The notes: a model not told the origin generated them from the sequence alone. Counted from the first letter of the stretch, positions 34,884 to 46,918 are shown. The stretch: 64,000 bases of DNA from Devosia epidermidihirudinis (GCF_000971295.1 NZ_LANJ01000045.1:124001-188000), one strand, 5' to 3'. Made by a program: numbers and translations.

Positions 34884-36704
34884 ATGACCACCCAGACCTT
34901 TCCGCCCGCCGTGTTCCAGAGCTTTGATGAGAAGTCGGACCCAAGCGATGTCGCCCCTCGCCTCGCCGCGCTGCGGGGCGCACTGGCCAAGGCCGGTGTC
35001 GATGCCTTTCTGGTGCCGCGCGCCGATGCGCACCGTGGCGAATCCGTACCGCCCGGCGAAGCGCGCCTTGCCTATATGACCGGGTTTACCGGCTCCGCCG
35101 GGTTTGCCGTGGTCGGGGCCGACAAGGCAGGCCTGTTTGTGGACAGTCGCTACACGCTGCAGGCGCCCGCCCAGACCGACACCAAGGCGGTGACCATCCA
35201 CGAATGGCTGCAGGGCGGCCTCTCCGTCGAGATCGGCGATTACGTGCCTGAAGGCGGCATCATTGCCTATGACCCATGGCTGCATACGCCCGGCGAAATC
35301 CGTGACCTTGCCGAAAAGCTGGCGGGCCGCGCCACGCTCAAGCCAAGCGCCAATCTGGTCGACACCATCTGGGCCGACCGCCCGGGCGCACCAGTGACGC
35401 CAATCGAATTCCTCGGCCACAACCGGTCGGGCAAGAACGCCAGCGACAAGATCGCCGAATTGCAGGCGGCGCTGGCCACTGACCATGCCGACGCAACCGT
35501 GCTGACCCTGCCAGAGTCGATCTGCTGGCTGCTCAACATGCGCGGCCGCGATGTGCCCAACACGCCGTTCGTGCTTGGTTTTGCCATTGTGCCGCAGACC
35601 GGCCTGCCAACGCTTTATCTCGATGCCGCCAAGATCACCGCCGAGCTCAGCCAGTCGCTTGACGGCATCGCCCATGTCGCCAGCAGCGACACCCTGCCCG
35701 CTGCCCTCGCCAGCCTGGGCAAGGACGGCAAAGCCGTACTGATCGATCCGGCCAGCGCGCCCGAAGCCATTGCGGCATCGCTCAAGAACGCCGGTGCCAA
35801 GCTGATCGAAAAGCGCGATCCCGTGCTGCTGCCCAAGTCGCGCAAGAACGACGCCGAGCTGGGTGGCATGCGCGAGGCCCATCGTCTCGATGGCATTGCG
35901 CTCGCCAAGTTTCTCAGCTGGTTCGACAGCGCCGCGCCCAAGGGCGACCAGACCGAAATTGGCCTCGTCACCGCTCTCGAAGCCTTCCGCCGCGAAGAAG
36001 AGACCTGCGTTGACGCCAGCTTTGACACGATCTCTGGCGCGGGCCCCAATGGCGCCATCGTGCACTATCGCGTCACCACCAAGACCGATCGTACACTGCA
36101 GCCAGGCGAACTGATGCTGCTCGATAGCGGCGCGCAGTACCTGGCCGGGACCACCGACATCACCCGCACCATGTCGACCGGCAGCTCAACGCCCGAACAG
36201 CGCGACCGCTTCACCCGCGTGCTCAAGGGCATGATCGCCATCTCCATGGCCAAGTTCCCCAAGGGCACCAGCGGCGCGCAGATCGACGTGCTGGCCCGCC
36301 AGTTCCTTTGGCAGGATGGCGTGACCTACAACCACGGCACCGGTCACGGCGTGGGCGCGTATCTGGGCGTGCACGAGGGCCCCATCGGCATCTCTTCGCG
36401 CTACACCATGCCGCTCGAATTAGGCAACGTGATCTCGAACGAGCCCGGCTACTACAAGGCTGGCGAATACGGCATCCGCATCGAAAACCTGATCGTCGTC
36501 GTGGAAAGCGCCTCGCCGGGCTTCCTCGAATTCGAGACGATTACGCTGGCGCCAATCGATACGCGACTGGTGGACAAAACGCTGCTGACCGAAGCAGAGC
36601 GGGTGTGGCTGAACAGCTATCACCAGCGCGTCTGGGACGAAATCGGGCCGCTGGTATCGGGATCGACGCGGGAATGGCTGAAGGGCGCGACGGCGGCGAT
36701 CTAG
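34884..36704 (+). CDS. pepP: Xaa-Pro aminopeptidase (M24B family)
   Basis: 606 residues, longer than E. coli PepP because it has two creatinase-like N-terminal domains, as in eukaryotic and rhizobial APP1-type enzymes. The N-terminal domain begins RLAALRGALAKAGVDAFLVPRADAHRGE and includes GEARLAYMTGFTGSAGFAVV. The C-terminal pita-bread domain carries the five metal ligands: LLDSGAQYLAGTTDITRT (two Asp), HGTGHGVGAYLGVHEGP (His), SNEPGYYKAGEYGIRIENL (two Glu). It removes N-terminal residues before proline in the cytoplasm. Note the overlap of its upstream region with the small minus-strand gene. Confidence 0.92.
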   Translation: MTTQTFPPAVFQSFDEKSDPSDVAPRLAALRGALAKAGVDAFLVPRADAHRGESVPPGEARLAYMTGFTGSAGFAVVGADKAGLFVDSRYTLQAPAQTDTKAVTIHEWLQGGLSVEIGDYVPEGGIIAYDPWLHTPGEIRDLAEKLAGRATLKPSANLVDTIWADRPGAPVTPIEFLGHNRSGKNASDKIAELQAALATDHADATVLTLPESICWLLNMRGRDVPNTPFVLGFAIVPQTGLPTLYLDAAKITAELSQSLDGIAHVASSDTLPAALASLGKDGKAVLIDPASAPEAIAASLKNAGAKLIEKRDPVLLPKSRKNDAELGGMREAHRLDGIALAKFLSWFDSAAPKGDQTEIGLVTALEAFRREEETCVDASFDTISGAGPNGAIVHYRVTTKTDRTLQPGELMLLDSGAQYLAGTTDITRTMSTGSSTPEQRDRFTRVLKGMIAISMAKFPKGTSGAQIDVLARQFLWQDGVTYNHGTGHGVGAYLGVHEGPIGISSRYTMPLELGNVISNEPGYYKAGEYGIRIENLIVVVESASPGFLEFETITLAPIDTRLVDKTLLTEAERVWLNSYHQRVWDEIGPLVSGSTREWLKGATAAI

Positions 36705-36719
36705 GCTCAGCGAAAGGAT

Positions 36720-36835
36720 ACCCCCACCTAGCCTCCCCCTGAACAGGGGGAGGAATTCAGCTGGTGGGTGGTACGAGAACCTACGCACAAGACTAGCTCC
36801 TCCCCCTGTTCAGGGGGAGGTTGGGAGGGGGTATG
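36720..36835. repeat. REPIN-like paired palindrome (family C, copy 1)
   Basis: CCTAGCCTCCCCCTGAACAG and, inverted, CTGTTCAGGGGGAGGTTGGG with about 55 bases between them. The same element recurs at 40996-41114 next to recN. Each arm is itself a palindrome built on CCTCCCCCT. Confidence 0.8.
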
Positions 36836-36874
36836 TTCCTTCGACCTGTAGCCATCGATAACTCAAAACCCACT

Positions 36875-36958
36875 GCGCTGCCCTCGGACTTGATCCAAGG
36901 GCCTTTGGCCGCTTGTGCCGCGGGATAGTGGCCCTCGGATCAAGTCCGAGGGCAGCGC
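36875..36958. repeat. REPIN-like paired palindrome (family A, copy 1)
   Basis: GCTGCCCTCGGACTTGATCC then, after about 35 bases, GGATCAAGTCCGAGGGCAGC: two palindromic arms in inverted order. Related copies are at 50307-50390 and 54417-54494. With the family C element this fills the 303-bp gap 36705-37007, in which I see no gene. Confidence 0.8.
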
Positions 36959-37007
36959 AGAGGATATGATATGTATGGGGACTACATGACCCCGGAAGAA
37001 TACGCCC

Positions 37008-37466
37008 TTACTCGCCCGCAGCCTCGGCAAAAATTTCGCTCAGGCGGTAGACATTATCGGGGCTGGTGGATGCGACGTCGTCAATCTTCCAGCCATTTTC
37101 GTTGACCAGATCATAGACCAGCGTGCGCGGCTGGTCGAAATTCTTGAAGGTCACTTCGACCGTGGCTTCCTCGCCGGAAATGTCTGGGGTGTGGATTTCA
37201 AGATCGGTGATGTCGAAGTCCTGACCGTCAATATAGGGGTCGAAGCCCAGCGCGCCCATTTCGCCTTCTGGCGTATTCTGCGCGTCATTGTCATAAAGCG
37301 ACTGCAGCGCCTCGGAGCGGAACTGGCTCTCGTCGTCGGCGAAGTCGCCGCTGAAATAGGGCTCGTAAAAAGCCTCCAGCAGCGCCTGGGGCGTTTGATA
37401 GGACTCTGCTGCGGCAAAGCTGGTGCAGGCGAAGAATAGGCCGGTCGCGATTGTTGCTAGACGCAT
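37008..37466 (-). CDS. exported DUF3828-like protein
   Basis: 152 residues. A signal peptide (MRLATIATGLFFACTSFAAA-ESY) precedes a domain resembling DUF3828 or NTF2-like periplasmic proteins: TPQALLEAFYEPYFSGDF at the start, GFDPYIDGQDFDITDLEI, and RTLVYDLVNENGWKIDDVAS near the end. The mature protein is strongly acidic. It is 40 bases after the EF-hand-like protein gene and may share its transcript. Function unknown. Confidence 0.75.
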   Translation of the reverse strand: MRLATIATGLFFACTSFAAAESYQTPQALLEAFYEPYFSGDFADDESQFRSEALQSLYDNDAQNTPEGEMGALGFDPYIDGQDFDITDLEIHTPDISGEEATVEVTFKNFDQPRTLVYDLVNENGWKIDDVASTSPDNVYRLSEIFAEAAGE

Positions 37467-37505
37467 TGCAGTCTCCGAAATATCTGCGGGCGGGTGCTCC
37501 CTGCC

Positions 37506-38780
37506 CTAGTTGAACCAGAATACGTAATTCAGCCAGTCCGCCCCGAAAGCCTCATTGGCTTTGGCAAAGCTCTGCGCGTCAGCGATCGGCCCATCCTTGA
37601 GATAGGGCAATATAGCTGAACCGGAGATGAGTAAAACCAGATCGGTCTGCTTGGCCGTGTCGAAATAGGCTTTGAGATCAACGCCCTTGGCAAAGCGCCA
37701 ATGCGGCACGAGGAGCTTGCCGTCGAGCACCTCGTCAATCGTGTCCAGCGTGGCCATCCATGCATCGACAGTCTGCTGGCTGACGCTGTGGCCCGGCAGG
37801 ATCGAGGTCTGGCGCGGCGATGGCACCAGTTCCCTATTATCATCGGTCTCGGCCAGAATGGCGTCCCAATTCTGGCGCGACAGATCGGTGATGGCTTTGA
37901 GACGATCCAGAACACCTGCGAGGCGCGCCTGGTCGGTGACGGGGAAGCTCAGCGTATGAATGCCGGCGATCAGATCGGCAATACTGGCATCTGTCTCGGC
38001 GCCCAGAAACAGGTCTCCGGCCGTGTTGAACTCGCCCATCGGCAGGCCGGACAATGGGAAGACCCGGTGCAGATACGCATTGTAGAAATTAGAAAAATCG
38101 TGCGCCAGTAGCAGATCGATGGGCGCTGCGACGATCTGGGTGTAGCCGGCGAACCAGAGCGCATCGGCACGATCAAAGCCGACTGTGGTCAGCAGCGGCT
38201 CGTCCGGCGTCTTGCTCTTGGTCTTGCCGGTTGGCGCTGGCGGCGGGAAGGTATTGTCATCGAACTGGCTGAGCAATGCCGCCAGGGTTTCGCCCTCATC
38301 CACCTTGCCGTCACCGTTGAAGTCGATGCGGACCTTGAGCGGGTCGATGGTGATGACATAGTCACCGGCCTCGCCAGCGCGCTCGAACGCATCGCGCGCG
38401 TCGTCGAGTCCGGACAGGAACCGGTCAAACACCCCGCGGAGCGCGTCATAGGTGAGTTTTTCAGGCTGCAGGTTAGCCGGCGCGGGGCCGGAGCCCCCAC
38501 CGCCGCCCATCAGCAGCTCAAACGCCGCATTGCTCGGCACCGTTGCGCCATAGCGATAGAGATCCTGCGACAGGCCCTCATAGGTCGTGACCAGCGTCAA
38601 AAGGCCCAGCCCGTAGCAAGCTTCGCTATCCGCTGTCGAACAGGCTTCGTTGGCGGCGCTGAGCCCCGCGCTGGCCGTGCCGGCATAAAGGTGAGCGACG
38701 ACGGCGTCGCCAGCCTCACCCGCCTGTGCGCCCAAAGGCAGCATGGTGGCGGCGAGCGCCAGTCCGGCCAGTCGTTTCAT
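37506..38780 (-). CDS. exported protein with an EF-hand-like calcium loop
   Basis: 424 residues with a signal peptide (MKRLAGLALAATMLPLGAQA-GEA). The region at about residue 150 reads VRIDFNGDGKVDEGETL, a canonical EF-hand loop (D-x-N-x-D-x-K-x-D-x-x-E) alone in the protein, so calcium binding is likely. A cysteine pair (EACSTADSEACYG, about residues 46-55) and a glycine-rich stretch (LLMGGGGGSG) precede it. The rest is alpha-helical without known family. The protein is periplasmic or secreted. It lies 18 bases after ligA on the same strand. Confidence 0.75.
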   Translation of the reverse strand: MKRLAGLALAATMLPLGAQAGEAGDAVVAHLYAGTASAGLSAANEACSTADSEACYGLGLLTLVTTYEGLSQDLYRYGATVPSNAAFELLMGGGGGSGPAPANLQPEKLTYDALRGVFDRFLSGLDDARDAFERAGEAGDYVITIDPLKVRIDFNGDGKVDEGETLAALLSQFDDNTFPPPAPTGKTKSKTPDEPLLTTVGFDRADALWFAGYTQIVAAPIDLLLAHDFSNFYNAYLHRVFPLSGLPMGEFNTAGDLFLGAETDASIADLIAGIHTLSFPVTDQARLAGVLDRLKAITDLSRQNWDAILAETDDNRELVPSPRQTSILPGHSVSQQTVDAWMATLDTIDEVLDGKLLVPHWRFAKGVDLKAYFDTAKQTDLVLLISGSAILPYLKDGPIADAQSFAKANEAFGADWLNYVFWFN

Positions 38781-38798
38781 ATCGCTTCCCTCAAATGA

Positions 38799-40967
<2,169 letters not shown>

Positions 40968-40995
40968 TCACGCGTGCGGTAGTTTTTTCGAGGGG

Positions 40996-41114
40996 ATACC
41001 CCCTCCTAGCCTCCCCCTGATAGGGGGAGGAACAGATCGAGTATTGGGCACGATAGAGCCACACTCACCGTCAAGTCCCTCCCCCTTTTCAGGGGGAGGT
41101 TAGGTGGGGGTACT
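40996..41114. repeat. REPIN-like paired palindrome (family C, copy 2)
   Basis: CCTAGCCTCCCCCTGATAGG and, inverted, CCTTTTCAGGGGGAGGTTAG, about 50 bases apart, occupying nearly all of the recN-ligA gap and ending beside the recN stop. Confidence 0.8.
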
Positions 41115-42785
41115 CTACCCCACTTCACTCAGCAATTTACTCGCCGCTGCGCGGGCTTCGTCGGTGATCGAGGCACCGGCCAGCATGCGGGCGACTTCTT
41201 CCTGACGGGCCCCAGTATCAAGCGGCTTTACATGGGTGCGCATGAAAGCGCCTTCCTTGACGGCCTGCTTCTCAATCAACAGGTGACGCTGTGCGCGGGC
41301 AGCGACCTGCGGGGCATGGGTAACGGCCAGCACCTGCACCTTGCCGGCCAGCCGCGCTAGGCGACGGCCAATGGCATCAGCCACGGCACCACCGACACCG
41401 GTGTCGATTTCGTCAAAGATCAGCACGGGCGCGGAACCACGGTCGGCCAGCACCACCTTGAGCGCCAGCAGGAACCGGCTGAGCTCACCGCCCGAGGCGA
41501 CCTTGAGCAAGGGGCCAGCCGCCGTGCCGGGATTGGTCTGGACGTGAAAGGCAATCTGATCGAAGCCCGAGGCCGCGATGCGGGACTTGTCGACCTGATG
41601 ATCAACGATGAACTTGGCCGAACCCAGCTTGAGATCGGGCAGCTCGGCACCAACGGCCTTGCTTAAGGCGCCAGCGGCTTTAGTCCGGCCAGCACTCAGC
41701 GTTTCGGCGGCTTTGCGATAGGCCTCCATGGCCTTGGCCTCAGCAGCTTCGAGCGCCACAAGACGGGTCTCTCCACCCTGCAGGGTTTCAAGGTCAGCAC
41801 TGTATTTGGCGAGGACTTCGGACAGGCCATCGGGCGTCGTCTGGTGCTTGCGGGCCGCGGCGCGCAGGGCAAACAGGCGTTCTTCAACACCTTCCAGCTC
41901 GGATGGGTCATAGGCCATTTCGCGCTTGAGGTCTTCGAGGGCGTCGGAGGTGCGATCAAGCGCGGCAAGCGAACCGTCGAGCGTATCGACGATGGGCTGG
42001 AACAGTGTTGCGCCCCCATCGATCTTGCGCATCAGGCGACGCATCAGGCTGGCAATGGCCGGTGATGGGGCCGAGGGGCCGTTGAGAATATCGTCGATCT
42101 CGGTGACGTCAGAGGCCGAGCGTTCGATCTGCTGGAGCTGCTGGCGGCGCTCGGCAAGCTCAGTTTCTTCGCCGGGCTGTGGCTTGAGCTTGCCCAGCTC
42201 TTCCACCGTGTGGCGGGCATAGTCTTCGGCAGCGAGCGCTTCGGCAACCAGCGCCTTCTGGGCGGCAACGGCTTCCTGCGCGTCGGCAAGGTTCTGCCAG
42301 AGATCGCGCGTCTTGGAGACCGAGGCTTCGAGTTCCCCGAAGGCATCGAGCGCGGCGCGGTGGGTGACGACATCGACCAGTGCGCGATCATCGTGCTGAC
42401 CGTGGATTTCCACGATCTGGCTGCCGACCTTTTGCAGCAGCGCGGCAGAGACAGGCTGATCATTGATGAAGGCGCGGGTGCGGCCATCGGCGAACTGCAC
42501 GCGGCGCAGAATGACGTCTTCATCGTCGGGAATGGCATTGTCGCGCAGGGCGGCGCGCGCGGGGTGATCGGCAGCGAGCTGGAGCACGGCAACCACCTGC
42601 CCGCTCTCCTGCCCCGTGCGGACCAACGAGGCGTCGCCACGACCACCCAGGGCCAGCGTCAGGGCATCGAGAAGAATGGATTTACCGGCGCCGGTCTCAC
42701 CCGTGAGAACCGTCATGCCGGCATCAAGCGCCAGATCGAGCTGGTCGATGAGGACGATATTGCGAACCGAAAGCGCGTTCAGCAT
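41115..42785 (-). CDS. recN: DNA repair protein RecN
   Basis: 556-residue SMC-like ATPase of double-strand break repair. The N-terminal Walker A is TGETGAGKSILLDALTLALGG (near residue 30), long coiled-coil arms fill residues 160-380, and the C-terminal ABC signature SGGELSRFLLALKVVL is followed by the Walker B LIFDEIDTGVGG and the H-loop VTHAPQVAA. Length is normal. Upstream, the 218-bp gap to bamD holds a family D repeat and the bamD terminator; no LexA-type box was recognised. Confidence 0.95.
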   Translation of the reverse strand: MLNALSVRNIVLIDQLDLALDAGMTVLTGETGAGKSILLDALTLALGGRGDASLVRTGQESGQVVAVLQLAADHPARAALRDNAIPDDEDVILRRVQFADGRTRAFINDQPVSAALLQKVGSQIVEIHGQHDDRALVDVVTHRAALDAFGELEASVSKTRDLWQNLADAQEAVAAQKALVAEALAAEDYARHTVEELGKLKPQPGEETELAERRQQLQQIERSASDVTEIDDILNGPSAPSPAIASLMRRLMRKIDGGATLFQPIVDTLDGSLAALDRTSDALEDLKREMAYDPSELEGVEERLFALRAAARKHQTTPDGLSEVLAKYSADLETLQGGETRLVALEAAEAKAMEAYRKAAETLSAGRTKAAGALSKAVGAELPDLKLGSAKFIVDHQVDKSRIAASGFDQIAFHVQTNPGTAAGPLLKVASGGELSRFLLALKVVLADRGSAPVLIFDEIDTGVGGAVADAIGRRLARLAGKVQVLAVTHAPQVAARAQRHLLIEKQAVKEGAFMRTHVKPLDTGARQEEVARMLAGASITDEARAAASKLLSEVG

Positions 42786-42849
42786 GCGCGGGACTTCCCA
42801 AACTTCGAGCCGTGAGGCGCTGTCATTGCCTCAGCCTTATCATCACTGC

Positions 42850-42918
42850 GTCATTCCCGCGAAAGCGGGAATCCCCTTTCGCACAAGAAGGGAGATTCCC
42901 GCTTTCGCGGGAATGACG
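42850..42918. repeat. REPIN-like paired palindrome (family D)
   Basis: CGTCATTCCCGCGAAAGCGG with GGGAATCCC, then inverted GGGATTCCCGCTTTCGCGGG, with about 15 bases between the arms. A related element with other arm bases is at 46919-47017. Between recN and bamD. Confidence 0.8.
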
Positions 42919-42950
42919 CCGCGTTTGGCTCACCGGCCTAAACAAACGAA

Positions 42951-42974
42951 CCGGGGCGCATCTTAGCGCCCCGG
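42951..42974 (-). terminator. bamD terminator
   Basis: CCGGGGCGC-ATCTTA-GCGCCCCGG, 9-bp stem, 30 bases after the bamD stop; the minus strand continues TTCGTTTGTTT. Confidence 0.82.
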
Positions 42975-43003
42975 AACAAACTAGCAACAAATTCTTGCGG
43001 CGC

Positions 43004-43840
43004 TTATTTGCGCAGCGAGGCCATCCAGCTACCGGTGTTGACAGCGGGAGCGAGGCCCTGCTTGCCGAGCAGCTCGAACGCCTGCTTGTACCAGGAGCTT
43101 GATGGGTAGTTGTGACCCAACACTGCGGCCGCTGTCGTCGCCTCGTTGATGAGGCCGAGCGACAGATAGCTTTCTGTCAGACGGTAGAGCGCTTCTTCGA
43201 TGTGGGTCGACGTCTGCCAGGTTTCCACCACGACGCGGAAGCGGTTGATGGCGGCGGTGTACTGGCCCTGGCCGAGATAGTAACGGCCGACCGACATTTC
43301 CTTGCCCGCCAGCTGATCGAACGCGACCAGCAGCTTTTCCTTGGCATCCTTGGCGTAGTCAGACTTCGGATAGTTCGAAATCAGCAACGTGTAGGTGTCG
43401 ATGGCATCACGCGACAATTGCTGATCGCGCGTGGTGTCCTTGATCTGGTTGAAGTAGGACGTGCCCTTCAAATAGAGCACATAAGGCACATCCTTGGAGT
43501 TGGCATAGAGCGCCATGTAGCGGTCTGCAGCCAGAATGGCGTCGTTGAACTTGCCCTGACGGTAGTTGGCAAACACCTGCATCAGCTTGCCCTTTTCGGT
43601 CAGCGGATCGCGTGGGTGCTGGCGCTCAAGCTGTTCCAGCGACTTGATGGCCGCCTGGAAATACTGGCGATCCATATCGTCCAGCGCCTTCTGATACAGG
43701 GTCGCAGCCGGAACGACTGGCGCTTCCTTGATCTTGGATGGGCCGAACATGGAGCAGCCAGCAAGAGCGACAGCCATGAAACCAACTGCGAGGAACCGAA
43801 CGGTTCGGCTGGTGAATCCACCAAAAACATCAACTGTCAC
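43004..43840 (-). CDS. bamD: outer membrane assembly lipoprotein BamD
   Basis: 278-residue lipoprotein of the BAM complex that folds outer-membrane proteins. The signal sequence ends in the lipobox VALAGC followed by SMFG. Five tetratricopeptide-like repeats follow: LYQKALDDMDRQYFQAAIKSLEQLERQHP, ILAADRYMALYAN, AIDTYTLLISNYPKSDYAKDAK, YYLGQGQYTAAINRFRVVVE and IEEALYRLTESYLSLG. The open frame reaches 43915, but a GTG at 43840 behind AAAGGACGG gives a proper signal peptide and is chosen. Confidence 0.92.
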   Translation of the reverse strand: MTVDVFGGFTSRTVRFLAVGFMAVALAGCSMFGPSKIKEAPVVPAATLYQKALDDMDRQYFQAAIKSLEQLERQHPRDPLTEKGKLMQVFANYRQGKFNDAILAADRYMALYANSKDVPYVLYLKGTSYFNQIKDTTRDQQLSRDAIDTYTLLISNYPKSDYAKDAKEKLLVAFDQLAGKEMSVGRYYLGQGQYTAAINRFRVVVETWQTSTHIEEALYRLTESYLSLGLINEATTAAAVLGHNYPSSSWYKQAFELLGKQGLAPAVNTGSWMASLRK

Positions 43841-43929
43841 GAACTGCCCGTCCTTTAACGAATACCGCTGCAACGCGGGGTAGTTAGAAAATGGATCAAA
43901 ACTGTGGCCGCACACGGCGCCCCAAAGGG

Positions 43930-44886
43930 TTAGCGCACGGCCCGCAGGTAGTGATTGACCGCCAAGCCCTCAGGCTGATCTTCGAACGCCTCGAACTCGA
44001 GCGGCAAGTCTTCAGCGCCCACTATCTCATAATTGGCTTCGCTCGAAAAGAGACCAGCCAAAACCTGAGCATTGAGCGCATGACCGCCCTTATACGAGCG
44101 GAAACGCCCCCAGATCGGCAGACCGCCCAGCGAAAGATCGCCAATCGCGTCGAGCAGTTTATGGCGCACGAACTCGTCTTCGTAGCGCAAACCGCCGGGA
44201 TTAAGGACCTTGTCGTCTTCCAGCGTGATGGAATTGTCGAGGCTGGAGCCAAGCGCGTAACCGGCCTGACGCAGAATCTTGGCATCGCGCATGAAGCCAA
44301 AGGTACGGGCGCGCGACACGTCATCGTAGTAACGGCGCGGCGTCCAATCGAGAATCATCCGCTGGCGACCGATGACCTTGTTGTCGAAGTCGATCTCGAG
44401 ATCGAGCGCGCGGCCGTTGTAAGGCTCAAGCGCGGCAAAGGCGTCGTTGTTGCGCACGGTCACGGCGCGCATGATCTTGAGGAACTTGCGTTCAGCCGGC
44501 TGAATGACGAGGCCGACCTGCAGGATAGCGTCGGCGAAGGGACGCGCGCTGCCATCCAGGATCGGGCATTCGGCGCCATCCAGCGTGATCAGAACATTGT
44601 CGACACCCATGCCCGAAAGCGCAGAGGTGACATGCTCGATGGTCGCGACGCTCAGGCTGTCGCCGAGATCGAGCGTGGTGCACAGCGTGGTGCGGGTGAT
44701 GCGCGAGAAATGCACCTTCGCCGGTGGCGAGATGCGTCCATCACCAAGGTCGCGGCAAATCAGAAAACCGCTGTCTGGTGCTGCTGGACTGAGAGTGAGG
44801 GTTACCGGGAGGGCGCTATGGACGCCATAGCCAGAAAAACTGATCGCAGCGGCTAATGTGCGCTGACGTGTTGCTGTTTTATGCAT
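43930..44886 (-). CDS. lpxC: UDP-3-O-acyl-N-acetylglucosamine deacetylase
   Basis: 318 residues. LpxC commits UDP-GlcNAc to lipid A. Zinc-binding signatures are present: TIEHVTSAL with the first His, and EFVRHKLLDAIGDL with the second His and the Asp; FSGYGVHSALPVTLTL starts the enzyme. The frame reaches 44973; ATG 44886 (MHKTATRQRTL) with GGAG upstream is chosen. It is separated from ftsZ by a terminator (44940-44970), so it has its own promoter in the 113-bp gap. Confidence 0.94.
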   Translation of the reverse strand: MHKTATRQRTLAAAISFSGYGVHSALPVTLTLSPAAPDSGFLICRDLGDGRISPPAKVHFSRITRTTLCTTLDLGDSLSVATIEHVTSALSGMGVDNVLITLDGAECPILDGSARPFADAILQVGLVIQPAERKFLKIMRAVTVRNNDAFAALEPYNGRALDLEIDFDNKVIGRQRMILDWTPRRYYDDVSRARTFGFMRDAKILRQAGYALGSSLDNSITLEDDKVLNPGGLRYEDEFVRHKLLDAIGDLSLGGLPIWGRFRSYKGGHALNAQVLAGLFSSEANYEIVGAEDLPLEFEAFEDQPEGLAVNHYLRAVR

Positions 44887-44939
44887 GCAAGAAAGTACTC
44901 CGACCCCGGCCCCCGAAGCGGTCGCGGCAACCCATAGCG

Positions 44940-44970
44940 AAAAAAAACTCGGCGCGAAAGTCGCGCCGAG
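44940..44970 (-). terminator. ftsZ terminator
   Basis: CTCGGCGCGACTTTCGCGCCGAG followed by TTTTTTTT on the minus strand, 30 bases after the ftsZ stop. A near-ideal intrinsic terminator that isolates lpxC. Confidence 0.92.
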
Positions 44971-44999
44971 CAATCTGTCAGAAGTTCAATAAAGCCGGC

Positions 45000-46658
45000 T
45001 TAACCGTGCTTACGCAGGAAAGCCGGGATTTCCAGGCTGTCCTTGGTCGGTGCAGCAGCGGGCTGACGACCATGGTTATCGAGGTTGCCGCGAGCACCTT
45101 CAACAGGGTGCGAAGCGCGCGAAGCCCTTGGCCCGCCTGCTTCAATTGCACTGCGCGCAGCCGCATCGTCGGCTGGCGAATATGCCGCAGGCTCGCGCTC
45201 TGCTGCCGGCTGCTGGCCGAGGTTGAGACCAACATTGGAAGCAAGGCGCTTGAACAGTGCACGGGCATTGCGTGGCTCAGGATCGTGGCGATCCTGCACT
45301 TCCTGTGTCCGGCGCGCCACAACTGGTAGCTCCTCGGTGCGCGGCATGCGGCGCTGCGCGTCTGGGCGAGCGGCATGGGACGGCACATAGACGCTTGGCA
45401 CTGGCTGCTCTTCGACCATGGTCGGTTCGTCAGCTTCATGCACGCTGTCAGCGGCTGGAATGTAGGGCTCTACAAACACGCCGTCGTCTTCGTGAGCATA
45501 GCTCGGGGTCGGCGTGTGAAAGGTGATGGCTTCGGCAACAGCGGTTTCCACCTGCTGCTCGATTTCCTGCGTGGCGGTGACCACGGCTGCACGCTCAATC
45601 GCCGCACGCGTCGGTTCAACCGGAACGTGACGGCGGACTTCTAAAGGGGTACGCGACGCATGTGGCTTTGCTGGCTCAAGAGCCTGCACCATCGTTGCAT
45701 CGGTGCCGGTGGCAACCACGGAGACGCGGATCGTGCCGGTCAGGCTCGGATCATAGGTTGCGCCCAGGATGATGTTGCAATCGGGATCGACTTCTTCGCG
45801 AATACGGCTGGCCGCTTCATCGACTTCGTACAGGGTCAGATCTGGACCGCCGGTGATGGAGATCAGCAGGCCACGGGCACCCTGCATCGACACATCGTCG
45901 AGCAGTGGGTTGGCAATGGCAGCTTCGGCAGCGTGACGTGCACGGTCTTCGCCCGAGGCTTCACCGGTGCCCATCATCGCCTTGCCCATGCCGCGCATGA
46001 CAGCGCGCACGTCGGCGAAGTCGAGGTTGATCAGGCCTTCTTTGACCATCAGGTCGGTGATGCAGGCAACGCCAGAGAACAGCACCTGATCGGCCATCGA
46101 GAAGGCGTCAGCAAAGGTGGTCTTCTCGTTGGCAACCCGGAACAGGTTCTGATTCGGGATAACGATCAGCGTATCGACATGGCGATGCAACTCATCGATA
46201 CCATCGTCGGCCAGACGGGTACGGCGATTGCCTTCGAAATTGAATGGCTTGGTCACAACACCAACGGTCAGGATGCCCTGCTCGCGCGCAGCACGAGCCA
46301 CGACGGGCGCTGCGCCAGTACCAGTGCCACCACCCATGCCGCAGGTGATGAACACCATGTGCGAACCGCTGAGGTGATCATTGATCTCGTCCCAGCTTTC
46401 CTCGGCCGCCGCACGACCAACTTCTGGGTGAGAGCCAGCACCAAGGCCTTCGGTAACCCCGACGCCGAGCTGGATAATGCGCTGTGCCTTGCTCAGGGCA
46501 AGCGCCTGCGCATCGGTGTTGGCAACAACGAAATCGACGCCATCAAGACCGGACTCGATCATGTTGTTAACGGCGTTGCCGCCACCACCGCCGACACCAA
46601 ACACGGTGATGCGAGGCTTGAGCTCTTGGATGTCCGGAATCGTGAGGTTGATGGTCAT
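45000..46658 (-). CDS. ftsZ: cell division protein FtsZ
   Basis: 552-residue tubulin-like GTPase that forms the Z ring. The GTP signature GGGTGTG is at residues 109-115, and NTDAQAL and [11 protein letters not shown] also match. The globular core ends at about residue 325. It is followed by a long disordered linker of about 215 residues rich in Pro, Glu, Val and Arg, usual in alphaproteobacteria, and the conserved C-terminal peptide [10 protein letters not shown] that binds FtsA. GAGG lies about 8 bases before the ATG. A CtrA-like site lies 49 bases upstream. Confidence 0.97.
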   Translation of the reverse strand: MTINLTIPDIQELKPRITVFGVGGGGGNAVNNMIESGLDGVDFVVANTDAQALALSKAQRIIQLGVGVTEGLGAGSHPEVGRAAAEESWDEINDHLSGSHMVFITCGMGGGTGTGAAPVVARAAREQGILTVGVVTKPFNFEGNRRTRLADDGIDELHRHVDTLIVIPNQNLFRVANEKTTFADAFSMADQVLFSGVACITDLMVKEGLINLDFADVRAVMRGMGKAMMGTGEASGEDRARHAAEAAIANPLLDDVSMQGARGLLISITGGPDLTLYEVDEAASRIREEVDPDCNIILGATYDPSLTGTIRVSVVATGTDATMVQALEPAKPHASRTPLEVRRHVPVEPTRAAIERAAVVTATQEIEQQVETAVAEAITFHTPTPSYAHEDDGVFVEPYIPAADSVHEADEPTMVEEQPVPSVYVPSHAARPDAQRRMPRTEELPVVARRTQEVQDRHDPEPRNARALFKRLASNVGLNLGQQPAAEREPAAYSPADDAAARSAIEAGGPRASRASHPVEGARGNLDNHGRQPAAAPTKDSLEIPAFLRKHG

Positions 46659-46706
46659 GTGTGGCCTCGTAGTGGCGGTGTTGGTAAAGATTTACCCTCC
46701 CAAACG

Positions 46707-46721
46707 TTAACCGGCCCCTAA
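46707..46721 (-). promoter_or_regulatory. possible CtrA-type site upstream of ftsZ
   Basis: TTAA-CCGGCCC-CTAA: two half sites with a 7-base spacer, one base away from the TTAA-N7-TTAA consensus of the cell-cycle regulator CtrA. It lies 49 to 63 bases before the ftsZ ATG. In Caulobacter CtrA controls ftsZ; here this is suggested by the match only. Confidence 0.4.
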
Positions 46722-46918
46722 CAATTGTCATTCGGACGTTAACGTGAACGCAATTTGCGACACCGTGGCGTTACGTATTGTCCCATTGTTAACCACACCC
46801 GCTGGGATCGTGGAATTGAGAGGGCCGGACGCAGTGAATATGTGGCCGTGTGACTCGGCGGCGGGACGATGCGGGGGTGAGGTTGAGGTGGAGTGGTAGG
46901 TCTTCGGTCAAACGCAGA

